Part shown: positions 43,721 to 54,853 of the stretch, one piece after another | Layout: the number at the start of each line of letters is the position of its first letter | Numbering within the stretch: position 1 is the stretch's first letter | Source of the DNA: Brassica napus | Taxonomy: Eukaryota > Streptophyta > Magnoliopsida > Brassicales > Brassicaceae | Direction of reading: 5' to 3' | NCBI RefSeq assembly: GCF_020379485.1 | Contig: NC_063452.1 | Span: 52,576,439 to 52,640,438 of the forward strand | DNA: 64,000 nucleotides | Position numbers and translations under genes: made by a program | Notes under the pieces: generated by a model | What the model saw: the letters and a program-made list of their open reading frames with translations, nothing else | Told to the model about the DNA's origin: nothing | Databases searched by the model: none

Positions 43721-44380
43721 TCTCTACAAAATAGAATCTTTGAAACAAGTGAGTATGCAGTATATGTTTTTCAAAGCAGCGCAATACTAACACGAGTTCA
43801 GTAAACACTAGCGACTCAGCTAAGGAACATCAATCCATAATCAGTTCATTCCCCAGGTTCATCATTCCAATATGTATTTCAACAACGATTTGCTCTCAAC
43901 ATGGTTATAATCAATTAAGAACTCAAATCAACATGAAAATGAAAGGCGAAATCGACTTGTGATAAAAAAAAAACCAAATTGAAAAAAATTCTCAATCCGT
44001 AAATCATTTCAAATCCTGTTCCAAACTCGTTGATCACAGAAAATTGTGTTCTATTTCATGTTTAAACATCTGTTTCATGCATATTTGATCAAGGAATCAA
44101 CACGGAAATAAGAAATTCACAAAACCCAAAAAATTGCTCAAGAACACGATTTGAGAATGTGGAGATTCGCGGAGTATACCTGTCTTAGGGTGAAAACGAG
44201 TGTAGGAATCAGGTAGAGCTCAAAAAATCAAGGGGAATAGAGCCCAAAATTGTTCAAATCGGATGATTATAGAGAGAGAAAAAGGGGGGGGGGTCGAATT
44301 ATAGGGGAAATCGGAGGGGATGAGAGTTCTGAGGTTTTGATCCAAAAAGTTCGGGTTTTGCCTTATACTTCTGTTTCCCG
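43721..44380. other. Non-coding spacer inside the CACTA element
   Basis: AT-rich DNA upstream of the gag-like fragment, with a G-run near 44285. It probably arrived with that fragment. I see no gene. Confidence 0.4.
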
Positions 44381-44384
44381 CACA

Positions 44385-44845
44385 CGCATCGATCGATGCG
44401 TTTTTGTACAAATACGGATCGATCGATCACATTGTTACGCTTTGGTCCATCTTAGTGATCGATCGATGCATTTCCGGACATATATCCATCGATCGATCCG
44501 TTTATAAAAAAACTTACAAGATTTTCCGAGGACATTCCGAGGAACACTTGAGATTCTCGATCGATCGATGGGATAATCTAATCGATCGATCACATTGTTA
44601 CGCTTTGGTCCATCTTAGTGATCGATCGATGCGTTTTTGGATATATATACATCGATCGATCCGTTTATAAAAAAACCTACGAGATTTTCCGAGGACATTC
44701 CGAGGATCGCTTGAGATTCTCGATCGATCGATGGGATAATCTAATCGATCGATCACATTGTTACGCTTTGGTCCATCTTAGTGATCGATCGATGCGTTTT
44801 TGGATATATATACATCGATCAATCCGTTTATAAAAAAAATTGACG
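44385..44845 (+). repeat. 163-bp tandem repeat with ATCGATCGATC boxes
   Basis: About 2.8 copies of a 163-bp unit: the marker CACATTGTTACGCTTTGGTC starts at 44428, 44591 and 44754. Each unit contains several palindromic ATCGATCGAT boxes and one copy of TTCCGAGGACATTCCGAGGA, the CACTA subterminal motif. The overlapping open frames are repeat by-products. The same ATCGATCGATC boxes recur near 48040-48230. Confidence 0.85.
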
Positions 44846-44859
44846 TATTGAAACCCCAA

Positions 44860-45560
44860 ACACTAGTTCCTCGGAATTTTCTCGGAATATTCCGACGGAA
44901 TTCCAAGGAAGAAGAGGGTTTCCTCGGAATTCCCTCGGAATAATCCGAGGAAATTCCGAGGAAATAAGGTTTTTAAACCGAAAACAACGTTTTGCGGTTT
45001 GAATAACACCTATATAACCCTTATTAAGTGTCTTACGTTCATTATGAAGTCAAAAATTTTGTTCCTTACCCTATAATTAACACTTTTTCGATTGTATGAA
45101 CGAAATCCCACAACATAAAATAAACACTTATACCTTTTAATGAACGGTAAAGGGAATACTTTCAATTAGTTTTGAAATTTGTTATTTCATGGTTTATGCT
45201 CATCTATACAAAGAATCCTCAATGATATGCATTACAATTGTATAAGAAATGAAATACGGCAAAAAAAAATTGATGTTTTGAAACCCCAAACACTAGTTCC
45301 TCGGTATTTCCTCGGAATATTCCAAGGAAATTCTGACGGATATTTTACTATCCGTCGGAATTGCCTCGGAATATTTTCATTTTACCGGGCAAATATTTCG
45401 CAAAAATTGAAATTAGAATTCCGACGGAATTCCGACGGATAATGTCCGTCCGACCCTAGGTTTTATAACCACGAGCCCCTTCTTCTTCTCCATTTCTCTC
45501 TTCTTCCTCTGCGCGACTCCTCTCTTCTCTCCGGCGATTTTCCCCTGAAATCCGACGATA
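44860..45560. other. Upstream region of the TnpA-like gene
   Basis: Further TTCCGAGGAA-type motifs lie at 44865-44965 and 45295-45450. A CT-rich leader follows (45480-45590), directly upstream of the first exon. The motif groups flank this probable promoter as in En/Spm elements. Confidence 0.5.
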
Positions 45561-45594
45561 TCTCCGGCGATTTCCCCCTTCTCTTACACAAATC

Positions 45595-47809
45595 ATGTAA
45601 GGACCCTATCCCACTCTCTTAGGTTCTATTTGTTAGGTTTTTGTGTAGTTTTGATAGATTTTTGTTAGGGTGATTGGTTAGGATTGTGATTTGGTTGTAT
45701 AATAGGTTTAGAATTGTAATTTGGTTGAATAATTGGTTTTGCTGAATTGATTTAGAATTTTTTTATAATTTTTTTATTTTTTTTGTATTTATAAAATCGA
45801 TTTTTGTATATAAAATCGATTTTTGTATTTTACAAAATGATTTTTCTATATATATTCGATTTTTTGGATTTTACAAAATCTTTTTTGTATATTAATTCGA
45901 TTTTTTTGGATTTTACAAAATATTTTTAATATCTATAAAACTTTTTTTGTGATTAAAAACTATTATTTGGGATTTAAAAATATTTTTAATATATATATAT
46001 ATATTATTAAAACTATTTTTTGTAATTATTAAACTATTTTTTATTTATTAAAACTATTTTTTGCTTATTAGAAGTATTTTTATATATTTATTAAATATTT
46101 TTAATATCTATAAATCTTTTTTTGTGATTAAATTATTTGGGATTTTTTTTTAAAAAAAAATAATTTATATATTTATGTATTTATTAAATATATTTTTTTA
46201 ATTTACAGGTCTCATGATGATCAGACCTGGCCTCGAAAGCGTCGTAGTCGTGGTGGTACGGGGAGCCAGTCTCGGGATTCCAGCCATTTTCAGGATTCCC
46301 CTTCGCCCCACAGCTCCAACAATACATCTCCCTCTGCTGCACCCGCTCCTGCTCCTCTCGCTCCCGCTGCTGCATCCGCTCCTGCTCCTCTGGGTCCTCC
46401 GGGAGTGATGAGTGTTGCGGAGTTGGTTCAACGCCCGATCGTGACCATCTTCCGTATCTCACTCCGTATCCACATGGACGGGGTCAAACATGGTAATTAA
46501 ACATTTTTTTGTCTTTCAATTTGGATTCATTATTAACCGTTTCTTCTTTTTATTAGGTTCAACCGATCCGGGAACGGGATCAGCGCATGGATCAACCGTA
46601 TGATGTACTCGGCCCTCGACAGGGGACATCCGACTTTCACTCACTTCCCTACCGACAAGCAGGTTCCGTGGTTTCGTCAGTTTGCGGTAAGTATTCTAAT
46701 TTTTTACTTATATTTTTAATCTTTAATATAAATTTTCTACTAATTGTGTTTTTTTTCAGCAAGAATTCAACTGGAATTCCGATGAGACGCTCTTTATCTA
46801 TCACCACTTCGTCCATAAAGTTATGGACAACTATGAGAAGCAGATCCACGAGTGGAAGAAGAAGTGGGAAATCAATAAGGTTCGATTTAATTTATTAAAC
46901 AATTTTTTAATTTATTAAACTATTTTTTACTTTATTAAACTATTTTCTTTTTTTTTATTAAAAGGTCCCAAAGTCGATGAACGACACGGTCTGGAAGGAG
47001 TTGTGTGCGCATTGGGATAAGGAAGAGACGAAAGAAACTTCTTCCACCAACACCACCAACCGCAGGAGCGACCGTAAAGGGAAGGGCATCTACAAGCATA
47101 ACTTGGGTCCTCAATCTATTGCCACTCTGGGAGATCGCATAGTAAGTTCAACCGCTTTTTTTTCAATTATTTGAGTTTCAGAATTTTAATTTATTGTGCA
47201 TTTCTTCTAATTTATAATGTTTCTTTAATTTATGTTTTTTTTCAAGGCGGAAGAAAATGATGGGGAGCCGGTTGATGATCTCGCCCTAATGAGGAGGGCG
47301 TATACCAACAAGAAGACCGACCAGATTGATGACGGTCTTGTGAGGGACGTGGTCGACCTGGTCCAAACTCAGGTGGTAGACGAAGTGTCTCAGCTTAAAA
47401 CCGAGGATGACGCTTCGACGGCTTCGACCAACTTGTCCCGGTTTCGAATCAACGAAATCGTTGAATCCGTAAGTTCTTTTTTTTTTTAACTTCAATTCAT
47501 TTATTTCTTGGTTTAAATTTGTAAATTTGGTTATTTTCTATTCAGTCGGTTCCAAAGAAGAAGGGACGTTTGGTCGGTTTGGGTCGTCGCACCCGGTCGG
47601 TTCGTCCTTCTGCACCACCGCCCTTTGTTGATCCAGAAGTACTTACGGCTCAGTTGAAGGACAAGGATGATCGCATATCTTTGTTGGAGACCCAGATGGC
47701 GGCTCAACAGGCGGGCTATGAGGCACAGAGGAGGCTGAACCAGCAAATGATGGAGATGATGCAGAGGATGTACCCGAACGAGGTGTTCCCAGACGTGCCA
47801 GACCCGTAG
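45595..47809 (+). pseudogene. CACTA second gene (Transposase_24/TnpA-like), one frameshift
   Basis: Seven exons: (leader)-45596, 46209-46492, 46557-46686, 46760-46879, 46965-47141, 47247-47468 and 47546-47809, with GT-AG introns. The start codon is split: AT closes the first exon and G opens the second, giving MSHDDQTWPRKRRSRGG. A Pro/Ala-rich stretch follows, then the conserved region ([57 protein letters not shown]) and a C-terminal coiled coil ending PNEVFPDVPDP. One base appears missing near 46437, moving the end of exon 2 out of frame. Proteins of this type bind the subterminal motifs of their element in the nucleus. Confidence 0.82.
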
Positions 47810-47814
47810 TTTTT

Positions 47815-48480
47815 TTTTTCCAAAAACTCGGAATGTTTTATTTTTATTTGTGAAACTTTGAATATTAATTAATATGATTTTTTTATCAAAAAAAAAAATT
47901 TGATCAAAAAAAAAAAATTAATATGATTTCAATTTTAATTTTAATTTTATATTTTCGAATTTAAATTTCAAAAATTTTATTTTTTTAAAAAAATTAATAT
48001 TTTTTACATTCCGAGGAAATTAATTATATTTTTTACTCGATCGATCGATGCGTTTTTGGACATATATCCATCGATCGATCTGTTTATAAAAAAACGTTCG
48101 GAATATACCGAGGGACATCTTCCTCGGAATATACCGAGGGACATCTTCCTCGGAATATTCCGAGGAACATGTCCCTCGGTATATTCCGATCGATCGATGG
48201 ATATATGTCCAAAAACGCATCGATCGATGAACTTCCGAGGAAATATCCCGACGAAGTTCTCCCTCGGTATATTCCGAGGAGATTTCCGACAAACTAGTGA
48301 TCCTCGGAATTTCCTCGGAAATTTGTTTCCTCGGAATTCCGTCGGAAAATTCCGAGGGATTTCCGAGGAAAGAAGAAATTCCGAGGAATTATTTCCGAGG
48401 ACTTGTTTCGTCGGTATGTCGTCGGAATAACGTTATTCCGACGAAATTCCGACGATTTTTTCCCTCAGTATCCTTTCTGT
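47815..48480. repeat. Right subterminal region of the CACTA element
   Basis: AT-rich DNA (47815-48005) followed by dense TTCCGAGGAA/TATACCGAGGGA motifs and two ATCGATCGATC groups arranged as an inverted pair around 48050-48230 (TTTTTGGACATATATCCATC and its complement). Confidence 0.8.
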
Positions 48481-48664
48481 TTTCTTGTAGTGGTTGACCA
48501 ACCTTGACTCATATGTTTCTTCTCCGCCAAGCTTCCATCATCCTCATTGCTCGGTTCTTCCTACGAACTGGAACCTATCAATTACATACTTGTTGCTCCA
48601 CGGTTTGTACGTTCGTCCTTCCCTCTTGACACTTATCCCAATGTAGGCAACTGAATGAGCATCC

Positions 48665-49056
48665 ATGCAAACAGAAAACCTGTAAATGATAAAAACTGAT
48701 GAAGTCAATGGTGCTATTAAGAATTACGTCTAAAATACCAGCTTGAAGAAGAGCTCATACCTGACTCTCCATGAGGGCAATAACAGGAAGATAATCGATA
48801 ACTTCAGTGAAATACTCCCAGACATTTGCATTCACGTACTTCCTCAAATATTCGTCATAGAAACCAAAGCTGATTCAGAGAAGCAAAACACATATCAAAC
48901 AGGGTAATGCTTTTTGATTAGTTAGGAATAAAAAGTATGCTCGCTGAGAGTCACAAGTTAGAAGACATTATTAAGCTAACTACAAACGAAAGCTTACACT
49001 TGAGTAATCTGCTTGCTCTTGTGATTCTCTCTCAAGATTGTAGATTTGAGAAAAGT
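48665..49056 (-). pseudogene. PP2A catalytic-subunit gene fragment in the Helitron
   Basis: Three minus-strand exon pieces: 48998 to about 49055 (TILRENHKSKQITQV), 48761-48869 ([19 protein letters not shown], then [12 protein letters not shown]) and 48680 to about 48665 (VFCLHG). They match consecutive exons of the PP2A catalytic subunit in the metal-binding GNHE-SRQITQVYGFYDE and VFCLHGG regions, with intact GT-AG borders. Key changes: GNHESR has become ENHKSK, removing catalytic residues. Upstream and downstream exons are missing. After VFCLHG the sequence switches to another possible fragment (VAYIGISVKREGRTYKPW) that I cannot identify. Confidence 0.8.
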
Positions 49057-49059
49057 CTG

Positions 49060-49764
49060 AGCAATTTTCAAATTATATATCAAAGCAAATGATATACGAC
49101 ACAGAGAGAACATAAAATTTTCAATCTTTGAGATAGCAGTGACAACTAAATGCGAAAACAAATGACCAAGGAGATCCATACCTCTGGGGGAAGAAATTTT
49201 TGAGCAAGTTAAGAGGATCTCAAACATATAAGAACAGATCCGTCGTCTTAGAACCACCTGACATTGTTGGGAAGCCTCTCACTGAGCCGTACGGAAACAA
49301 TATTATTTTGTTGAGGTTGCGTTGTTCATTGCTGGGAGCTTGGAGATTTATAGTCGCAGCGTCCATCGGTTACCAAGGGAGATGATAAGCTCGATTGAAC
49401 GCTTGAGAGTAAAGTACATCACGTTAAATCTCGGTTTAAAGTACATATTAATGAGAATGGAGGACGTTACGGAGAGTTGATTGGCGGCGTCATCTGAATC
49501 AGTCGGCAGCTGAGCTGTGAAGATCCAAGTTCAGAAAATGATGTAAACCCTACACTTCAATGGGCCTGAACAAAACATATTTTAAAAACCCAAATGCCAG
49601 CGACCTCAAATTATAAGAAATACAAAACAACAGTTCATCCAATCAAAAGTAACAAAACCATTCGAAACTGAAAATTTTTAGTCTGCCACGTGTCTAAAAA
49701 AGCCCACTTTTCTTGAGGACGTGGAGGAAGGAGGGGAGAGACAACTCTCCTTTATTGTATAAGA
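49060..49764 (-). other. 5' arm of the minus-strand Helitron
   Basis: Non-coding 5' arm, plus a 48-codon open stretch from about 49364 (MDAATINLQAPSNEQRNLNK) that has no recognisable homology. The GGCCCATTGAAG text near 49560 resembles common plant promoter elements (site II, GGCCCA). Confidence 0.4.
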
Positions 49765-50384
49765 TTATCGAAGTTATTTTTTTACAACGAAGATTAAGTG
49801 TAATTATTTCACTCCAAAAAAATTGATTTGTAGATTAAATTGAGGAATTTTCAAGATGATTCAAATTTGTTTCCTAAAAAAATATTTGGATTGATTGGAT
49901 ATTTCTAAATCAGGGTGGACAACAAGAATTTTGTTTTGAACTGGACATAAAATCAACCATTGCAGCGAATAAACTAATATAAAATATTTCATTAACCATT
50001 TTTATTTCATGAAAACCTAATCTCAAACGAATCATATGACAAAATGGTCCAAACCAAAGATGAACACAATCCCATAAATTTAAAAACAAACTTAAATATA
50101 TATTTGACAAAACATAGATTACTTAATAATTAAGAAAATCATCTTAAACCTTTTAACGTGAAAAAAGAAATCATATTGTAAAAAATAACAAGTATATTTA
50201 TTTTAAAAAAATCATAACTAATTTTTAGATAACATGGTTTATTTAGTCTTCAAATACAATAACATGTACAAAATTTAACTAATATGTATATTTTTAAATA
50301 ATAACAGTTTATATTAAATATTTACTTTAATTACTTTAATTATTTGTTAATTGTTATCCCGCCTGTAAGGCGGACCGGTCCTAG
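49765..50384 (+). mobile_element. 3' end of a plus-strand Helitron; 5' end unknown
   Basis: A hairpin CCGCC-TGTAA-GGCGG (about 50358-50372), then ACCGGTCCTAG at 50384 and a host T, form a good Helitron 3' terminus. Upstream is AT-rich, as usual. Its 5' end may lie far left, beyond the minus-strand Helitron, possibly near 27350 where the sequence resembles a Helitron 5' end; this is a guess. Confidence 0.5.
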
Positions 50385-50477
50385 TTCATAGTATGTTAGA
50401 GTATGATTAATGAGAGCCAAATTTGTCTTTTATCTATTAAAAACAAAACTCTCAAGTGGACGAGTGTAGGATTGGAC

Positions 50478-51137
50478 CCCTGTTCGGAACTACGCTAGGC
50501 GCTAGTCGGGCGGCGATCCCGGGCCTAGCGAGTTACCAGAAAATCGGGGATTAATCGGAGTATACGCGGGGCCTAGTTTAATTATTATTTTATTTATTAT
50601 TATATTTAAATTAAATATAAAATATAAATATATTAGAATATAATAGTTTTTTGTATGTTATTATTGAATTTATATGTATGGATTTAACAAAAGTTAATTG
50701 TTAGTATATGTGATGCCTTAACTTAGACTAGTTTTGAATTTTTCTCATATGTATATGTCTATATATTAACATATGCGCAAAAAAAACAATGTGATCGCTG
50801 TCTCCTAATGGCCAAATGTGATGATCTTATGTCCATCAACCCGGGTTCGATATACCCGAGTAATAATGCTAAGAGAGTGGTAAAGTATTTGGGCTTCGGG
50901 CTTCATGCTAAAGCCTAGAAAATATTTTCTTAGTTTATAATTTAAGTCCAATTAATGGGCTGATTAGTCGGTAATTGGGCCGTCTAATCGGCTTAATAGG
51001 CCGCCTAATCGGTTTAATGGGCCGAGTAATTGGTCTCCGATTTTGTTGGCCGATTACATCAAAATCGCTTCGGCTTGGGTCCGGCTAGCGACTAGGCGGG
51101 CGCCTAGACGGCTAGGCGCCCGAGTTTTTGAACAGGG
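50478..51137. mobile_element. hAT-like MITE with GGCGCCTAG-type ends
   Basis: Inverted ends CCCTGTTC...GAACAGGG, with an 8-bp target duplication carrying one mismatch (GATTGGAC at 50470-50477, GATTTGAC at 51138-51145). Both ends carry GCTAGGCGC/GCGCCTAG text, and 50940-51060 repeats GGCC-GATTAATCGG-like units. Non-coding. Confidence 0.75.
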
Positions 51138-51157
51138 GATTTGACTGGAGTAACTTA

Positions 51158-51399
51158 AGCTGTGATTGGTATTTAAAGGTGGAAAGAAATAGGTGGAATA
51201 TGAAAGAAAAGAAAAGGCAAAATTTAGAGTAAAAGTTTTCTTCTGGCAAATTTAAGATTAATAAATTACCCTAATTTTACTCTCTTTTGGCGTAACTAGG
51301 AGGAAAACAAGTTTTACCTAATTGGACAAAAAGTGGAGTAACTGAGCTGGAATACTTTTTACTCTGTTTGTATATCGTCCATTGTGCTCAATCGCACCC
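51158..51399. mobile_element. Tourist-like MITE
   Basis: TTA target duplication (51155-51157, 51400-51402) and degenerate inverted ends (AGCTGTGATTGG on the left; GGGTGCGATTGAG read from the right). About 240 bp, AT-rich. Same family as the element at 54241. Confidence 0.55.
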
Positions 51400-51402
51400 T
51401 TA

Positions 51403-52033
51403 GGCCGAGTGCAACCGGACGCTATAACGTTAAAATAGTGTACGATTTGACGTTTTCACTTTCCAACCGAACGGTAAAAGTGACTGTATTATAGTGTGAT
51501 TCCTTTATTTGCTACAGTGTCACACCAAATATGGTGATGCACTGTAGCGACGACAAATCTTTTTTTTTCAAAACTGTTTTTTTTTGTCAAATCAAAATTG
51601 TTTATTTAAATATTGTTTACCTAAAGTTAATTATATTTTATTTATATTACTATTTTATAAGTGGATTAGATAATATAAATAAAAATATATAACAAAGTTT
51701 AGTTTACACACCGAAAATTAAATTACAAAACTAAACTAGTTATCATAACTGTTAATATAAAAAAAATATTTGAACTTTTATATTTTTTTATTATAGTTTT
51801 AATGTTAGTTAATAGCTTTTAGTCATAAAATAATTAGTATTTAGCAAAACAAAAAAAAGAATCGTAATTAATAATATCATAATAAATAATATTCATTTTA
51901 GTGTAATATTTGGTGTTTTGGTTGGAAAGTCAAAAAAACTTTAAAGCTAAAATCACACTAAAATAATGTGATTTTGACATTAAAATAGTGTGATTTTGAT
52001 ATTAAAATAGTGTCATGGGTTGGAGATGTTGTT
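51403..52033. mobile_element. Possible MITE with subterminal inverted repeats
   Basis: Inverted matches ACTTTCCAACC (about 51462) and GGTTGGAAAGT (about 51919), repeated AAAATAGTGTGA units at both sides, and a TTA on each side support a non-autonomous element. The terminal repeats themselves are weak. Confidence 0.4.
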
Positions 52034-52234
52034 AGTGTAAACATGGAAGAGATAAAGAGGAAATAATTACTTTGACTTACCTTTTTTTCTAGAATAACAG
52101 AAAGATGAATAAAACATAAAAGACAAAAGAAAGATTTTATTTCTCAGCGCATGAGAGAAAATATTTGTTTACCTATTTTATCCCGATTGGCTCTTATTTA
52201 AGTTGAATTGGAAGTAAACATTCTTACTCTATTA

Positions 52235-52480
52235 CTCCCTTCGTTCTATTAAAATATACTTTTTAGAAAAAAAAATTGTTTCACAAAAATGTATTTTTTG
52301 TGTTTCTATGAAAAAATTATAAAATTCAAGGAAATTAATTGACTTTATTAAATTATTATTGGTTAAAAGTTATCGAAATTGAAAATTACAGAAAACAATA
52401 CATTTATTATAGAAATTTAATGTGTTTTTTTAATATGTGTGAAAATAATAAAAAAATCTATCTTTGTGAAACGGAAAAAG
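52235..52480. mobile_element. Stowaway-like MITE
   Basis: About 246 bp with TA on both sides and degenerate inverted ends (CTCCCTTCGTTCTATT on the left; CTTTTTCCGTTTCAC read from the right). Confidence 0.5.
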
Positions 52481-52559
52481 TATTCGTTATTCTAGTTGTG
52501 CTATCCAGCAGACTCTTTATATTATTGCACAAGATATTTATAAGTACAGTTAAATAGCA

Positions 52560-54240
52560 ACAAATAAATTCGTGAAAAATATATTAATGATCAAACATGC
52601 CATTATAAATAAATTCGTGCAAGATATGCATTTATTATAAATTTTGTCAATCAATACCATTAAAAGAGGATCATTCCCAAATTATACTACTATTAATGAA
52701 AATTACAGTTTTCTCAAAAATACACTTATTTTTACAAGAAAATAATAAAATTCATTAACGGTATTTAAGTCTTTTGGTTTTGGGTTTACTACATATACAC
52801 CTAAATAGATCTATAAATAATGGGCTTATATATATATTTAAAAGATATACTAACTTTAAATTTAATATAAGTATAAATATATTATGAACTATAAATAAAT
52901 TAAGAAACATGAAAATATTACTTTCTTAGTATCAATATTCAAAATAGATCATTTGAATATTATATAGATTTTCAGTACAAACCAAAATCCTATATCCTAC
53001 ACCCTATATCATATACATATTTGAATATCATTTTTTCATGTATAATGTCATTTTATACATAATATTGATATGATAATTACGAGTGTTCAAGAATATTTTA
53101 AGAACTATCTTAAAATCAATTTTAAATCTAAAATAAAAACACAAACTTATAATAGGTTATTAATAATGAAAATAAACTAATATTGTCATATCAATAAGTT
53201 TTTATATTATCATTTTTTATTTGGATAACATAATAAAATTTTATCAAATTCTAAAAATTCACTAATTTATGTAATATTAAAAAAATATGAATAATTTAAT
53301 CAATTTTTTAAAAAAGTACTATAAGATATTTTGTAATCGGATCAATGGTATCAGATCGCAGGTTAATAGTGAGTTTTTGGGTTTTTACCGGGTTATATCG
53401 GATTTTTAATTAACAAATTTTTCATTAAATCTGAACCGGATTATATACAATGTATCGGATCTATAGGTTCAACCATGAATCTAGGTCAGGTATGAAAACA
53501 AATCTTAAAACTCAAACATTATTATAGAACAACTACCATATGTCGAACAAATACTATATTTTGAAGAGAAAAAAAATGATAAAAACCTAAAAACTCAATT
53601 GTTATGGTTTGAAATAAAAATAATGGTAATTTGTAAATCAGTTCCCGATTAATAAATGAAAAACAAATAAATCTCTGGTTTTTAAGCGCGAATGAAAAAC
53701 TAGTTACACATTTATTCAAACACAGTTTGGAGCAGTGAAGTCATTTTGCAAACTTATCCGTTTTACAATAATTGAAATATTAACAAAATAATTTCGATAG
53801 CAAGTTGACAGACATAAAGTCGATAAACACAATGAGTGCAATTTGCCGGTAGGAGCTCAGAGTGTCTATTTGTCATTTATATGCAACAGTTTAAGGGTTT
53901 GGTTTTTCTTTTCCTACCTTTGTACTTTTGGATGACACAAGTGGCGATAATATTTCAGCCACATTTCAGTTACGCCCATTCTCACTGGTAAATTTACCAA
54001 TCAGGTAAAAAAGTAATTATTATTATTTTTATTCTTTACTCTGTGTACTGTTTATTTATGTCTACTTTTTCTTCTTCCAGGTTTGTAGAGAGGAAATCAG
54101 TTATGCTGAGTTTGATTTTTATTTTGTTATTGTTATTGTTTTTACTCTAGAATTTTTCCATCCAATTACTCTATATTATTTCCAATTACTCTATATTATT
54201 TCTTCTCATTTACGCTGATGTGTACCAATCATACCCATTA
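52560..54240. other. AT-rich intergenic DNA
   Basis: No gene seen. The stretch 53330-53500 has GGGTTTTTACCGGGTTATAT-like text resembling decayed hAT MITEs. Scattered open frames of up to 72 codons show no protein pattern. Confidence 0.5.
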
Positions 54241-54509
54241 GCAGTGATTGGTTAAGAACTAGCGCAATACAAAATAAATGGATGGAAAAAAAAAAATTTA
54301 ATGATTTTTGTGTTGCGCTGGATTCCACTCACATTTTCGAGAGATAAATAACAACGTAAAAGACAAAGGAAGATGTCACTGTCCAGCGTAAATCAGAGTA
54401 AATATTATTCATCTCTTTTTATTTTGATTGGTGACATTTAAGTGGAAATGAGAGTAAATTTTTCCACTCTGTTATTTGTTGCGCTGGTTATACTTTACAA
54501 TCACACCCA
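54241..54509. mobile_element. Tourist-like MITE
   Basis: TTA on both sides (54238-54240, 54510-54512). Inverted ends: GCAGTGATTGGTTAAGAACT at the left; TGGGTGTGATTGTAAAGTAT read from the right, followed by AGCGCA on both arms. 269 bp, non-coding. Confidence 0.7.
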
Positions 54510-54853
54510 TTATTATATTCGGATTCATTTTCTCGTAAGTGGGGCATGCTACCATGATACAAATTTAAGATGGTGGAAGAAAGACATCTAGCACGACAAT
54601 GATGTGTCATGGCTATCTCATCCTTCGTGGAATAGTTGACTAGTACATACAAGGCAAAATTGTATTAATATTTGTAGATCTCACAATAATATTTAATGAA
54701 GCCAGAAATAGAATTCAGTTATAGTGACATATATTATCATATTCATACAATGCGTTGATATATATAATGATATTACACACGAGATTAATTCGAACTCCTT
54801 TCAATACTTCACAATACGATTTTACTAGTATTCAAGTACATAATTACTATAAT

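Larger units (their letters stand above)
42042..48492 (+). mobile_element. CACTA (En/Spm) DNA transposon, deleted internally
   Basis: The right end, read inward, is CACTACAAGAAAACAG; the left end is CAATACAAGAAAACAG with one change in the CACTA. A 3-bp target duplication GTT flanks it (42039-42041, 48493-48495). Both subterminal regions (42060-42370 and 48010-48480) are packed with TTCCGAGGAA and TTCCGACGGAA motifs in both orientations, the usual binding sites for the TnpA-type protein. Inside are a truncated TNP2 transposase gene and a TnpA-like gene. Loss of most of TNP2 makes it non-autonomous. Confidence 0.92.
40586..49764 (-). mobile_element. Helitron on the minus strand, split by a CACTA element
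   Basis: Minus-strand 5' end at 49764 is TCTTATACAATAAAGGAGAG, a form common in Brassicaceae Helitrons, preceded by a host A. The 3' end at 40586 is CAGCGCGTAGCGCCGACATA, then CCCCTAG, followed by a host T. The element would be about 2.7 kb without the 6,451-bp CACTA insertion. It carries exons of a PP2A catalytic subunit on the minus strand. The left arm (40590-42041) is AT-rich, with some LINE-like hints that I do not rely on. Pairing of these two ends across the CACTA is inferred from orientation and termini. Confidence 0.6.

Noticed and set aside
44250..44840. Three open frames of 71-88 codons encoding IDRS/RSMRF-like repeats
   Set aside because: They are translations of the 163-bp tandem repeat with ATCGATCG boxes.
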